From positions 77,610,610 to 77,674,609 of the forward strand of contig NC_088917.1 of the NCBI RefSeq assembly GCF_963576675.1: a DNA stretch of 64,000 nucleotides. Reading direction: 5' to 3'. The translations under genes were made by a program, and so were the position numbers. The notes below the pieces were generated by a model. That model did not search any database and was not told the origin of the DNA. It saw only the letters and a list, made by a program, of their open reading frames with translations. Every line of letters begins with the position of its first letter. The first letter of the stretch is position 1. The DNA is from Euphorbia lathyris (Eukaryota; Streptophyta; Magnoliopsida; Malpighiales; Euphorbiaceae). Shown in pieces: positions 10,364 to 20,503 of this stretch.

Positions 10364-12494
10364 TTATTGAAGAGGATTAGACATACTGATAGCTTCCCTT
10401 AGTATGTTAAATTACTCACGAGCCAGGGGCTTCGTAAAGATATCTGCAAGCTGTTCATTTGTTGATACATAGGTCAGCTTGATCTCACCCTTGAGTACAT
10501 GATCTCTGATGAAGTGGTGTCTTATGCTGACATGCTTCATCCTGCTGTGTTGGATTGGATTCTTAGATAAGTCAATGGCACTCTTGTTGTCACATTTGAC
10601 TTCTATTGTTTCTGTTTTGACGCCATAATCCTCGAGCTGTTGCTTAATCCATAGGACTTGGGCCACACAGCTTCCAACAGCAACGTACTCAGCTTTAGTT
10701 ATAGACAAGGCCACTAATGACTGCTTTTTACTAAACCATAAAACCAAACAGCTTCCTAGGAATTGGCATCCTCCTGAAGTGCTTTTTCGTTCTAGCTTAT
10801 CTCGTTCATAATCAGCATCAGTATATCCAATCAGTGTGAAGTCACTTGTATTTGGATACCATAAACCTGCATTAACTGAGCTCTGCACATATCTGAAAAT
10901 TCTTTTTACAGCTATTAAGTGAGATTCCCTAGGGTCAGCTTGATATCTTGCGCAATAACATACTGAGTACTGAATATCAGGTCTACTGGCAGTAAGATAA
11001 AGTAGAGAGCCTATCATACTTCGATATAACCTGCTGTCTACAGACTTACCCTTTTCGTCAGCACAAAGGACCGTGTCAGTACCCATTGGGGTTGATATGG
11101 GTTTATATTCTTCCATATCAAACTTCTTTAACATTTCTTTGTCATACTTAGACTAACTTATGAAGATGGCATTCTTACCTTGCTTGATTTGAAGTCCAAG
11201 GAAGAAGTTGAGTTCGCCCATCATAGACATTTCGAACTCAGTTTGCATCTATTTGCTAAACTCTTTACACATAGAATCGTCAGTAGCACCAAAAATTATG
11301 TCATCTACGTAAATTTGTGCAAGTAGGGTATTTTTACCCTTTTTCTTAATGAACAAAGTTGTGGCAGCTTTGCCTCTGACATAATTCTTGGTCAGCAGGA
11401 AGTTGGTCAACCTCTCATACCAAGCTCTTGGAGCTTGCTTTAGGCCGTATAGGGCCTTTTTGAGTTTATAGACGTGGTTTGGAAATTTTGGATCTTCAAA
11501 CCCTGGAGGCTGACTAACATATACCTCTTCGTTTATAAAGCCATTAAGAAATGCACTCTTAACATCCATTTGATATAATTTAAAGTTCATAAAACTAGCA
11601 TAGGCACACAGTATTCGTATAGCTTCTAACCTGGCAACAGATGTAAAGGTTTCACCGTAGTCAATGCCCTCTTGCTGACTATAGCCTTGGGCTATAAGCC
11701 GGGCTTTATTTCTGACTACGTTGCCTTGCTCATCTAATTTATTTCTAAAGACCCACTTAGTTCCTATGGTCTTTTGATTCCTAGGTTTAGGTACTAAATC
11801 CCATACCTCATTTCTTGTGAATTGATCAAGCTCTTCTTGCATAGCGTTGATCCAATATTCATCATGCTCAGCATCAGCAAAATTCTTTGGCTCATGCACT
11901 GAGACGAAGGCAACATTGCTGAGATACTTCCTAAGCTGATCTCTTGTCATCAGCTTATTGTCAGCAGCATTAAGAATGGACTTTTCTGAATGTCCTCTTG
12001 GAATTTTTATTTCTTTGGGTAATGTTGAGTTGTTTGGAACAGGTGTTTCTACAAGCTCTGCAAGAATAGATTGGTCAGCAAAGGTTATTTCATTCTCTTG
12101 CTTACCTTTGGTCAGCCCTTGTATTGATGACTCAGAGTCTCCATTTTGATTGGTGGAAGCTGAGCTTGGTTCATCTTCAGTGAGTTGAGTTGACTTTCCT
12201 GCAGGGTCAGCTTCATCGAACTCAACATGGACAGACTCTTCTACAACATGTGTTCGTTTATTATATACCCTATATGTTTTGTTGTTAGTTGAGTACCCTA
12301 AAAAGATCGCTTTGTCAGCTTTGGCATTAAATTTTGCAAGATTGTCTTTTGTGTTGAGTATAAAACATTTACAACCAAAGGCGCGAAAGTAGCCAATGTT
12401 GGGCTTCCGTCCTTTCCAAAGTTCATATGGGGTTTTCTTAAGAATAGGTCTAACTAAAGCCATATTTAGAATGTAGCATGCTGTGTGAACAGCT
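10364..12494 (-). pseudogene. E2 pol, C-terminal part: integrase tail, reverse transcriptase, RNase H
   Basis: On the minus strand: integrase tail ([34 protein letters not shown]), RT ([46 protein letters not shown]), RT connection, and copia RNase H (GYTDADYERDK, KTEYVA-like block, [23 protein letters not shown]). Stops replace glutamine codons at about 11249 (EFSK-stop-MQTE), 11135 (FIS-stop-SKY) and 10412 (ARE-stop-FNIL), each a C-to-T change. The right end at 12487-12494 joins a gag fragment through the word gaacagct. Catalytic RT aspartates are visible. Confidence 0.87.
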
Positions 12495-12952
12495 CATACA
12501 GTCATCTCGAATAGCTCATACAGTCGCATGTGTTGGTTCACTTTGGATTCCTTGACCTTGCTGGTGCCTTCATAGGTTACTTCCAGCTTTTTCCAGATCT
12601 CCTGTACTGACTCACAACCTGAAATCTTATTGTATTCTGCAGCATCTAGAGCACAGTGAAGCATATTGATAGCCGAAGCATTATTTTGTAATTTTCTGAG
12701 GTCATCCTCTGTCCACTCAGTTTCACTCTTGATAACTTTCTCATTATTAACAGTTTTATAAGGTACATGTGGACCTTGAACTATTGCAAGCCATGCACTC
12801 ATGTTTATGGCTTGAATAAAGTTCTTCATCCTATTCTTCCAGAATGTATAATTAGATCCAAAGAATAGGGGAGGTCTAGTGATTGATAATCCCTCAGGGA
12901 GTATCTGTGTTGTTTGGTTTCCAGGAAGGAAACGAGTGCTATTCTCACCCAT
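12494..12952 (-). pseudogene. Truncated gag of the partial second unit of E3
   Basis: Starts at the MGENSTRFLPGN initiator and runs through the copia gag core to YELFEM, then stops at the deletion junction. It is nearly identical to the E3 gag at 28450-28912, and here the tryptophan codon after NMSA is intact, unlike in E3 and E2. The junction with E2 integrase at 12487-12494 shows an 8-bp overlap (gaacagct) plus a small local duplication (agctcatacagtc), typical of microhomology-mediated deletion. Confidence 0.8.
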
Positions 12953-12999
12953 TTTTCGGGATCAGCTCAAGATTGTTAGATCTTTGAGTAGTGAGCTTA

Positions 13000-13012
13000 G
13001 GCTCTGATACCA
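13000..13012 (-). other. Primer-binding site next to the shared E3 LTR
   Basis: The minus strand reads TGGTATCAGAGCC, two bases from the LTR end at 13015. Its presence beside an LTR whose other side carries a polypurine tract (14511) shows that this LTR serves two internal regions. Confidence 0.88.
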
Positions 13013-13014
13013 CT

Positions 13015-13293
13015 TGTTGGTCCCTAGTAATTAGTTCCAAGGGGGGGTTAGGAACTAATGTAACTTTTTTGCTCTTAATTATGCTGACTTAATGTTATTT
13101 TAAAAGTTTGATAACTCAGCGTGTTGGTCAGCACGAGTGTTTGATTAGTCAGACAGTTTTAGTTCTATGCTGACTAAGACTGCTTGACTTGAGAGTTGGG
13201 AATTGACACTTGAAAGGTCAGTTTCCAACTTAGCACTCAGATTTATTCAGTTTCAATTTTAACAATTTATAAGCTGAGTAAATACAACAAGCA

Positions 13294-13365
<72 letters not shown>

Positions 13366-14510
13366 TGAGAGAGAGAGTTTAGAAGTTACTCAGCACGACT
13401 TATCCTGGTTCGGCCTCTCTGCCTACGTCCAGTCCCCAGTTCCTCCTGGGATTTGCAATCCAATACTGAGATCTTTCAAGGTAGAGCACAAACCCTTTAC
13501 AAGGCAGTGAGTATGCAAGAGTACGTCCACTATTTGTCTACTCAGCTCCTACTAAGTACTACAACCCAGCACTTAGATTTTTCTACTACTGAATACTTAC
13601 AACCAAGTACTCAGCTCAACACTCTCAATATTCCTATTGATCACACACTTGTTCTTTTTCAACTAAAGAACACTTTAGATGATTACAGAACAATCAATCT
13701 AGCATTTACACAAAGAATAGAAAAATTGGTGTAAGATCTTTTTTGTATTTGAGTGCTTTCAGAATTTTCTCTCTTGTATTTTTCTTTTGATGCTTGAGCA
13801 AATGATCCAAGAACTCTCATTGTCCTTTTATAGATGAATTTCTGAAGATTGGATCATTTTGAATTGGTTTAGCCATTGTGTCCAAAACGGCTCTTTTAGG
13901 AGACAGCTTCTGGTCAGCTTCAGACTGTTCCGCCATTCCCTTCTTCTGTTTTCTTCAGGCGTCAGGTTTTGTCTTCTTGCATAAGACTTGTCTTTTTGTG
14001 CCAGTCGTCTTTTACCAATAATCCACAAACCCGTGATTCTTGGAATTAGTCTTCTGTGTGCTTTCGATGCTTCAATTATTGGTGTAGAAGATTGGCAGAC
14101 TTTGTCTTTTAGTGAACGGATCTTTCATGCAGTCCTGACTGTTACTCAGCTTCATCCGTTATCTTCGAATGTTCAACTTCTATGCTGAGTTCCTTCTTAG
14201 TCAGCTCCGTTCTTGTTTATTCAATTCTGAAGGAGTCTTCTAATTTAGTTAGCTTCGTTCTGGCAACTTCGAAAGAAGCTTCTGATGCTGAGTTCTACTT
14301 TACTCAGCTTCTATCCTTTCATGCTGAGTTCTGTTCAACTCAGCTTTTGGCTTATGCTGACTTCTGACCTGTCTTACTTTATATATATATTTTTGCACTC
14401 AATATTGAACAAACACATTAGTACAATTAAATCAAAGCATTTAAATTTAATTGCCTCTTAATCATGGATGATTTTGTCAAATCAAAATCTTGTGGAAAGG
14501 TGTTTCAACA
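13015..14510 (-). repeat. E3 3' LTR, full length, shared with the second unit
   Basis: 1496 bp from tgttggtccc to ggtgtttcaaca on the plus strand. Left neighbour: primer site and gag. Right neighbour: polypurine tract. A CTATAAAAGG box is on the minus strand near 13827. It is close to the split 5' LTR of E3 (a rough 2% difference by eye over 39959-40654) and differs from E2 by subtype blocks. It holds a CA/TA microsatellite at 13298-13366. Confidence 0.92.
13298..13366. repeat. (CA)n(TA)n microsatellite inside the LTR
   Basis: About 20 CA units followed by about 13 TA units. The same LTR position has only a short acatacatata stretch in the partner LTR (29262-29281) and a CG/CA/TA run in E2 (43483-43549), so the tract expanded separately in each copy. 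Confidence 0.9.
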
Positions 14511-14699
14511 AACTCCCCCATTTTGATGTTCGCAAAATACATAATTATGGAACTCAATTATAAGTTACCCCATGATTGATATATTTTTAAAATGACTCCC
14601 CCGTAAGGGTTGCACATATTGTCTTAACTTAATTCTAAACCTTCCAAGATTTAATTGAATTATCTTTAAGACATTTGTGTATACTGACTTAGTTTAATG
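14511..14699 (-). other. E3 polypurine tract and 3' region left of the LINE
   Basis: The minus strand has TGGGGGAGTT directly against the LTR at 14510, the second-strand priming tract. The remainder up to about 14699 is the E3 3' untranslated region; its other part continues after the LINE at 20313. Confidence 0.75.
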
Positions 14700-16133
14700 T
14701 TGGATTTTTCAAGATCTGAACTTTTTGCACAAGCCGCGCAAGCCGCACAGGCCGCGCAAGCCGCGCAAGCTGCTCAAGCGGGAGTTTCCGTGGATTTGGG
14801 AGGCCCCTCTTGGAGGGATAAGTTGCTAGGGGTGTCAGAGGAGGATCCCATGATGGAGGTGGATGCTTTTGAGTATGATTCCGGGGATTTTCTCTCTGAT
14901 TCCGATTCTGAGGATGGAGAGCCTGATAACCCGCTGTGTCCTAGGATCCGGCTGTCCTCAGATGACAAGCGGGTCATGAGATCGAAGTGGAAATTGGCGT
15001 TAATCATCACTGTGTTGGGGAAAAGGATCAGTTTCAATTATTTTGCCCAGAGGATCCAGGCTCAATGGGCAAAGAAAGGAAAGGTTACTATCACAGACCT
15101 TGAAAATGACTATTATGTCATTAAATTCACAAGGGCTGAGGATTTCAATGCTGTTGTGAATGGTGGTCCGTATATTATCTCCAATCATGTGTTGGCTCTG
15201 AGACCTTGGGTCCCAAATTTTGATCCCCATGATTGCTCTGTTAACAGGATCCTTACTTGGGTTAGGTTCCCGGGCCTACCTCTTGAATACTACAGTGATA
15301 GGTTCCTGAACAAGATAGGTAGCCTTGTTGGGAAAGTCCACCATGTTGATAAAACTACCATTGGGGCAGTGAGAGGCAAGTTTGCCAGGGTCTGTATCGA
15401 TATTGAATATGAAGGTATACACAACATCTGCTATGAATGTGGTATGTTTGGCCATACCCTTGAGGGTTGTCCTAAGAGGAGGAAGGACGTGGAGGAGTTA
15501 GTGCAACCTATCATAGGCGAAGCTGAGAAGAGTCAAGGGGAAGTAAGGAGCTTTGGCCCATGGATGTTTGCCAAGAGGCCAGTGAGAAGGAAGCCACGGG
15601 CTAATGTTAATGCTAATCATTCACCAGATATCAGTACGAAGATGACTACTCTCCAGATTGCTCCTAAGATCAAGGTCAGACCCCCGGATATTAAGAAGGG
15701 GATTGAGACTAGAGTGGACTCAGCTTCGGGTTCCGGGTCAAGGTTCGGTGTTTTGTCTATGGAGGAAGATCAGGACTCGGATCCTTCTAATAAGTAGATT
15801 GATTTAAGCATGCCTGGTCTGGAGTCGGTAGAGCATGCCTCTAGTCTGGGTAATTCTATTAATCCTCTCTTTGTCTCTAATGCTTCTGCTAAAGGCAAAG
15901 AGATTCCCCAGTCTATCCTGTCAGCTGGGAAGGGTTTGAGTAGGGAGGCGAGTACTCTACATCCTCCTGTTGATGCTCCTATTGGTAAGACTATAGGAGT
16001 GAGTAAGTTAAACATGAAGAATCCCAAAGGGAAACCTAAAAAGAACCTTCATGGTTTGAATTCTTTGGATAAAATGGGTCCTTCTGGGACCGCCTCTAGG
16101 CTCTCCGGAGCCCCGAACAAATACCTGATCTAG
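14697..16133 (+). pseudogene. LINE ORF1, nucleic-acid-binding protein
   Basis: ORF1 of plant L1 elements binds the element RNA. After an Ala-Gln repeat (residues 12-28, encoded by 9-bp tandem repeats) comes an acidic stretch, then a DUF4283-like domain (MRSKWKLALIITVLGKRISF, RILTWVRFPGLPLEYY), then a knuckle CYECGMFGHTLEGC and a basic tail. A TAG at 15795-15797 ends the 366-residue frame, but the same frame stays open from 15798 to 16133, just before ORF2, so the original ORF1 was probably about 478 codons. The first ATG lies at the insertion boundary and may be supplied by flanking DNA. Confidence 0.78.
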
Positions 16134-16166
16134 GTTTTGGGCCTGCGTCTGTAGTCTCCCCCTCTG

Positions 16167-19100
16167 ATGGACTTCTTCGTTTGGAATGTTAGAGGTGCGG
16201 CGAGCAAGGCTACCCGCATTCATGTCAATGATCTCATTAAACAGTTTAACCCTTCCTGCTTTGTCCTTCTTGAGACCAAGGTTAGTGGAGCCAAAGCAGA
16301 TGAGGTGGTTAGAAAGTTTAAGAATTGGAATTGCGTCAGGTCGGAGGCTACTGGCCGGACAGGGGGGATTTGGCTCTTTTAGAAGCCAGGTCAAGTCAAT
16401 ATTGATATTGTTACTATGGACAGTCAATTCATCCATAGTAAGGTGTGTTACCCGGGTAATAAACCCTTCTTTATTACCTTCGTCTATGCTGATCCTGTTT
16501 CGGCTAACCGAAAAAGGCTGTGGGAGATCCTTCATTCTTTTAGCTCTAACATGGTGGAGGCGTGGTTGGTTGCCGGGGATTTTAATGACATTGCCCTCTT
16601 GAGTGATCAGAGAGGAGGAGGTAATCATTATGTGAACCGGTGTCTTAATCATAAGCAAAGTATGGATATGTGCGGGCTTTCGGACCTGGGTGCTGCTGGC
16701 CACAAATTTACTTGGAAAAGGAATAGTGTGTTTGTTAGGTTGGATAAGGTGTATGCTAATGTTGCAGCGATTTATAGGTTTCCTGAGGTCAAGGTACTTA
16801 ATCTCCCTTTCCGTCACTCAGACCATTGCCCTATCCTTATTAATTTGGTCAAAGGAAATCGGCTGAAAGGTAATAGACCTTTTAGGTATCTGGTGGCTTG
16901 GGAGTCTCACCCCGAGTTTAAGGATTTCGTTAAAAGCAATTGGCATCCCCACTCTGATGTTCTCCTCGCTACTGAGGAATTCAGGAGGAATGTGGTTGTT
17001 TGGAATAAAAATACTTTTGGTCATATTATCAGGAGGAAGAACAAACTCTTGAGGAGAATGGAAGGTGTTCAGCGTTGCTTGGAGGTTCGTTTTGATCATA
17101 GCCTGAATGGTCACCTAAGAGCTCTTCAGAACGAGTTGGAAGCTGTGCTTAGACAGGAAGAGCTTCTGTGGTTCCAGAAATCTAGGAAGGCTTGGATTCA
17201 AGACGGGGACCGGAATACCAGGTTTTTCCACCTCTCAACGATCATTAGGAGACAGCGAAATAGGATCGAGGCTATTAAAGACGCAAGTGGTGAGTGGATT
17301 TTTTAGGAGGAGCACATTCAGCGCCTTGCCCTTGATTTCTACAAGGACCTGTTCAGAGAGGAAGCTGTGGACCTAGAGAGTGCCCACTCTGGAATTTCCT
17401 TTCCTCGTTTGGGGGAGGATGCTATTAATAATGCTTTCCATCCCATTGAGCTTAAAGAGATTGATCTGGCCTTCTCCAGCATCGGTTCCACTAAGGCTCC
17501 TGGTATTGATGGTATCCCCGCTAGTTTCTATCATAAACACTGGGACACTATTAAAGAGGGTATATACACCTTTGTGTTAGGTGTCTTTGGTGGTTCGAAC
17601 GATATCAGTTTGGTTAATAAAACCCTCCTTATCTTGATTCCTAAGGTTGCCAAGCCTTCTTCCTTTCTCCAGATGAGACCCATCAGTCTTTGTAATGTCT
17701 TGTATAAAGCTATTACTAAGATTGTGGCCAATAGAATCTGGAAGATCCTTCCGGATATTATCAGCCAAAATCAAGGGAGCTTTGTTCCTGGAAGACAATT
17801 GATGGATAACGTTGTTATTGCCCAGGAGGTTGTCCATTCTATAAAGATTAAGAAAGGCAAGAAAAGGATCGTGGCTCTCAAGCTGGATCTGGAGAAAGCC
17901 TATGATAGGTTGAACTGGAGCTTTCTTCTGGATAGTTTAGCCAAAGCTGGTATCCCGGAGAACTGGAGGAATTTGATTGGAAAGTGTATCTCCTCTCCTG
18001 TTTTCCAGGTTATGATCAATGGGGATATGTCGGATGAGTTCTCTCCATCTAGGGGTATTCGTCAAGGGGATCCTATGAGCCCCTTCCTTTTTGTTATTGC
18101 CATGGAAAGATTGTCTCACCTGATCCAAGAGGCGGTGAGCAAAGGGACTCTCCACCCTGTTTCCATCAACAGACATTGCCCCCATGTTACCCATTTACTC
18201 TTTGCTGATGATGTCATGCTTTTTGTGGAGGGTAATGAGGAACAAATTAAGGCTGTGATGGATATCCTCGACTGCTTTTGTGAGGCTTCTGGCCAGAAGA
18301 TTAACATCCATAAATCCCGCATGCTTTGTTCCAAGAATATGGATAATAGCTTGTGTAGAAGACTGAGTGAGATGTCTGGCATTCCCCTGACTCAATCATT
18401 TGGGAAATACCTTGGGGTCCCTCTTCATAGTGACAGGGTGTCCAAAGCCTCTTTTAAAGACATTTTGGACAAATCTAACGGTTTGTGTGCTAGCTGGAAA
18501 GCTAATTCTCTTTCCCTTGCAGGTCGCCTTACTTTAATCCAGTCTATCAACTGCGCTGCTCCAAATCAAATCATGCAAGCCTGTAAGCTCCCTGAGTCGG
18601 TCCTCAACGACCTTGATAAAATTAATCGGCGTTTTCTGTGGGGAGAGTCTAGGGATGGGAGGAAGATTCACCTGGTCCCTTGGAAGGAAGCCTGCCAGCC
18701 TAAGAGCAGGGGGGTCTTGGTATAAGGCAAGCTAAGGACAATAATAAAGTCCTGTTAATGAAGCTTCTTTGGAGAATGTGGCAATCCCCCTCCTCCCTTT
18801 GGGTTCGTCTTCTGTGCGGCAAGTATAGGAAAGATAGAATCTTTGGTGGCCCGAAGGAGAGGGTTGTCAGTTGTTCCTTCCTCTGGAAAGGGCTTAGTGC
18901 TGTTTTTGCTGAGTTCTGTATGGGGATTGGCTTGGAGGTGGGTAATGGGAGATCCATTAGTTTCTGGTATGACACCTGGATTGGTGACAAACCGTTGATT
19001 GAGGTGTGCATCGCCCTTCCGCCGAATGATCTCCTCTCCTGGAGAATTGCTGATGTGGTGGACTCGGAGGGAGACTGGATCTAGTCTAAGTTCGACTCCT

Positions 19101-20266
19101 TTCTTAGCCTGGAGACCCTCCTTAATATTAGAGGTGTGATGATTAGTAATCAGGAGGAGGATAAGGACAGACACTGCTGGGCCTTGACTAATAATGGTTC
19201 TTATTCTTGCAAATCGGCCTATAAAGCTTTTACCCCTAATAGGGCTGATCCTCCCTTGGAGATTTGGAAGTCCATTTGGGCCCTCAAAGTCCCCTACCAC
19301 ATTAGGAGTTTCCTATGGCTGGGAGTCAAAGACAGGCTCCTCACGAATGCAGATAGACACAGAAGGCACTTGGCTGTATCTGGTGCCTGTAGCAGATGCA
19401 GCGGCCATGTGGAAACCTTGTGCCATGCTTTGAGGGATTGCCCGAATAGTAGAAAGGTTTGGGAAGGGGTCCTTCCTCACCACATCCTTCCTTCCTTTAT
19501 GGGGTTCTCTGATATTGACTGGTTCTCTGAAGGCGTTAATGGGAATTTGTTGGCCAGTATGGAGCACGGGGCTATTCTCTTCACTATTATTTGTCACCAA
19601 ATGTGGAAATGGAGGAATGAAGAGTTATTTGCTGAGAAGACTGTCTTTATTCCTGACCTCCGGTTTTACTTCTCGAAAAAACTCTCTGTTATTACAAAGA
19701 GTTTTGAAGGAGAGCCCCTGGTTCACCCCTCCCCGGTTAAAGAGGTCCAGTTAGTTGGTTGGAGGAAGCCTAGGGAAGGGGTTGTCAAGTTGAATACGGA
19801 TGGCTCCTGCCTTAGTAATGGCAGAATTGTTGCTGGTGGAGTTCTTCGGGATGCTTGTGGCGCCTGGCTGGCTGGGTTTACCCATAACTTAGGTACGGGC
19901 TCCTCCTTTACTGCGGAGCTCTGGGGGATCTTGTCTGGCATTAAACTCGCCATTCGCATGGGTGTTAAAAGACTTTCGGTGGAGTCTGACAATTTGGAGG
20001 CTATCAACAAGATTTCGGATAGGCAGGTTGTTTGTCTTAAGAGTCAAAATCTCATTAAAGCCATCTTGAGGGTTCGTCCTGCCTTCGATTCTCTTACCTT
20101 CTCCCATATTTATAGGGAGCAAAACCGCGTGGCGGATCGCTTGGCAGCTGCTGGGCATGGGGGGATGTTAGGTGTTTCTACCCTTTCCGTTCCTCCTTCT
20201 TTTCTGTTACCTTCTCTTCTTGAGGATAGGATTGGGGTCAGTCTTCCTAGACTGATCCCGGGTTAG
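16167..20266 (+). pseudogene. LINE ORF2: endonuclease, reverse transcriptase, RNase H
   Basis: It copies LINE RNA at the nicked target. In order: an APE-type endonuclease (start MDFFVWNVRGA; VAGDFNDI; SDHCPILI), then RT from about 17440 (KAPGIDGIPASFY, RPISLCNVLYKAI, SRGIRQGDPMSPFLF, LLFADDVMLF), then the zf-RVT region (SYKAF...; CSRCSGHVETLCHAL-DC), and a C-terminal RNase H (KLNTDGSCLSNG, FTAELWGILSG, VESDNLEAI). TAG codons interrupt at 16380, 17304 and 19082; two sit where tryptophan is expected (TGG to TAG). A homopolymer G loss near 18712 shifts the frame between RT and zf-RVT. Otherwise it is full length, about 1366 codons. Confidence 0.9.
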
Positions 20267-20303
20267 GTTTTTGTTTGTTTGTTTTTTTTCTTCCCTTCTT
20301 ACC

Positions 20304-20312
20304 AAAAAAAAA
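20304..20312 (+). other. LINE 3' poly(A) tract
   Basis: A run of nine A follows cccttcttacc. It marks the 3' end of the LINE; E3 sequence resumes with gaagtatgttg at 20313. Confidence 0.8.
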
Positions 20313-20503
20313 GAAGTATGTTGTTACTCAGTTTATTACCTAAGTATTTTAGTGTTAATATATACTGAGTATGTTTTACTTCTTAATTCGTTTGTTCAAT
20401 TTTATCGACTATATTGAGAAAATAGTACTTGGCATAGATTAAATAAAGCAAACACCTATATGAAAGTTTATATGCTAAGTTCTAAACATTTACTAGATTA
20501 TTT

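Larger units (their letters stand above)
14700..20312 (+). mobile_element. L1-type LINE with ORF1, endonuclease-RT and RNase H
   Basis: A 5.6-kb plant LINE inserted in the 3' region of E3. It has an ORF1 with zinc knuckle, an ORF2 with endonuclease, RT, zf-RVT and plant RNase H, and a poly(A) tract at 20304-20312. The left boundary is uncertain: homology to the E2 3' region is lost around 14697-14703. A short word atgttg occurs at both flanks (14697 and 20317), a possible but weak target duplication. The copy is dead: in-frame TAG codons at 15795, 16380, 17304 and 19082, and a lost G near 18712. Confidence 0.9.

Noticed and set aside
13298..13366. CRISPR-like or satellite array
   Set aside because: Simple dinucleotide microsatellite; no CRISPR array is present anywhere in this eukaryotic window.
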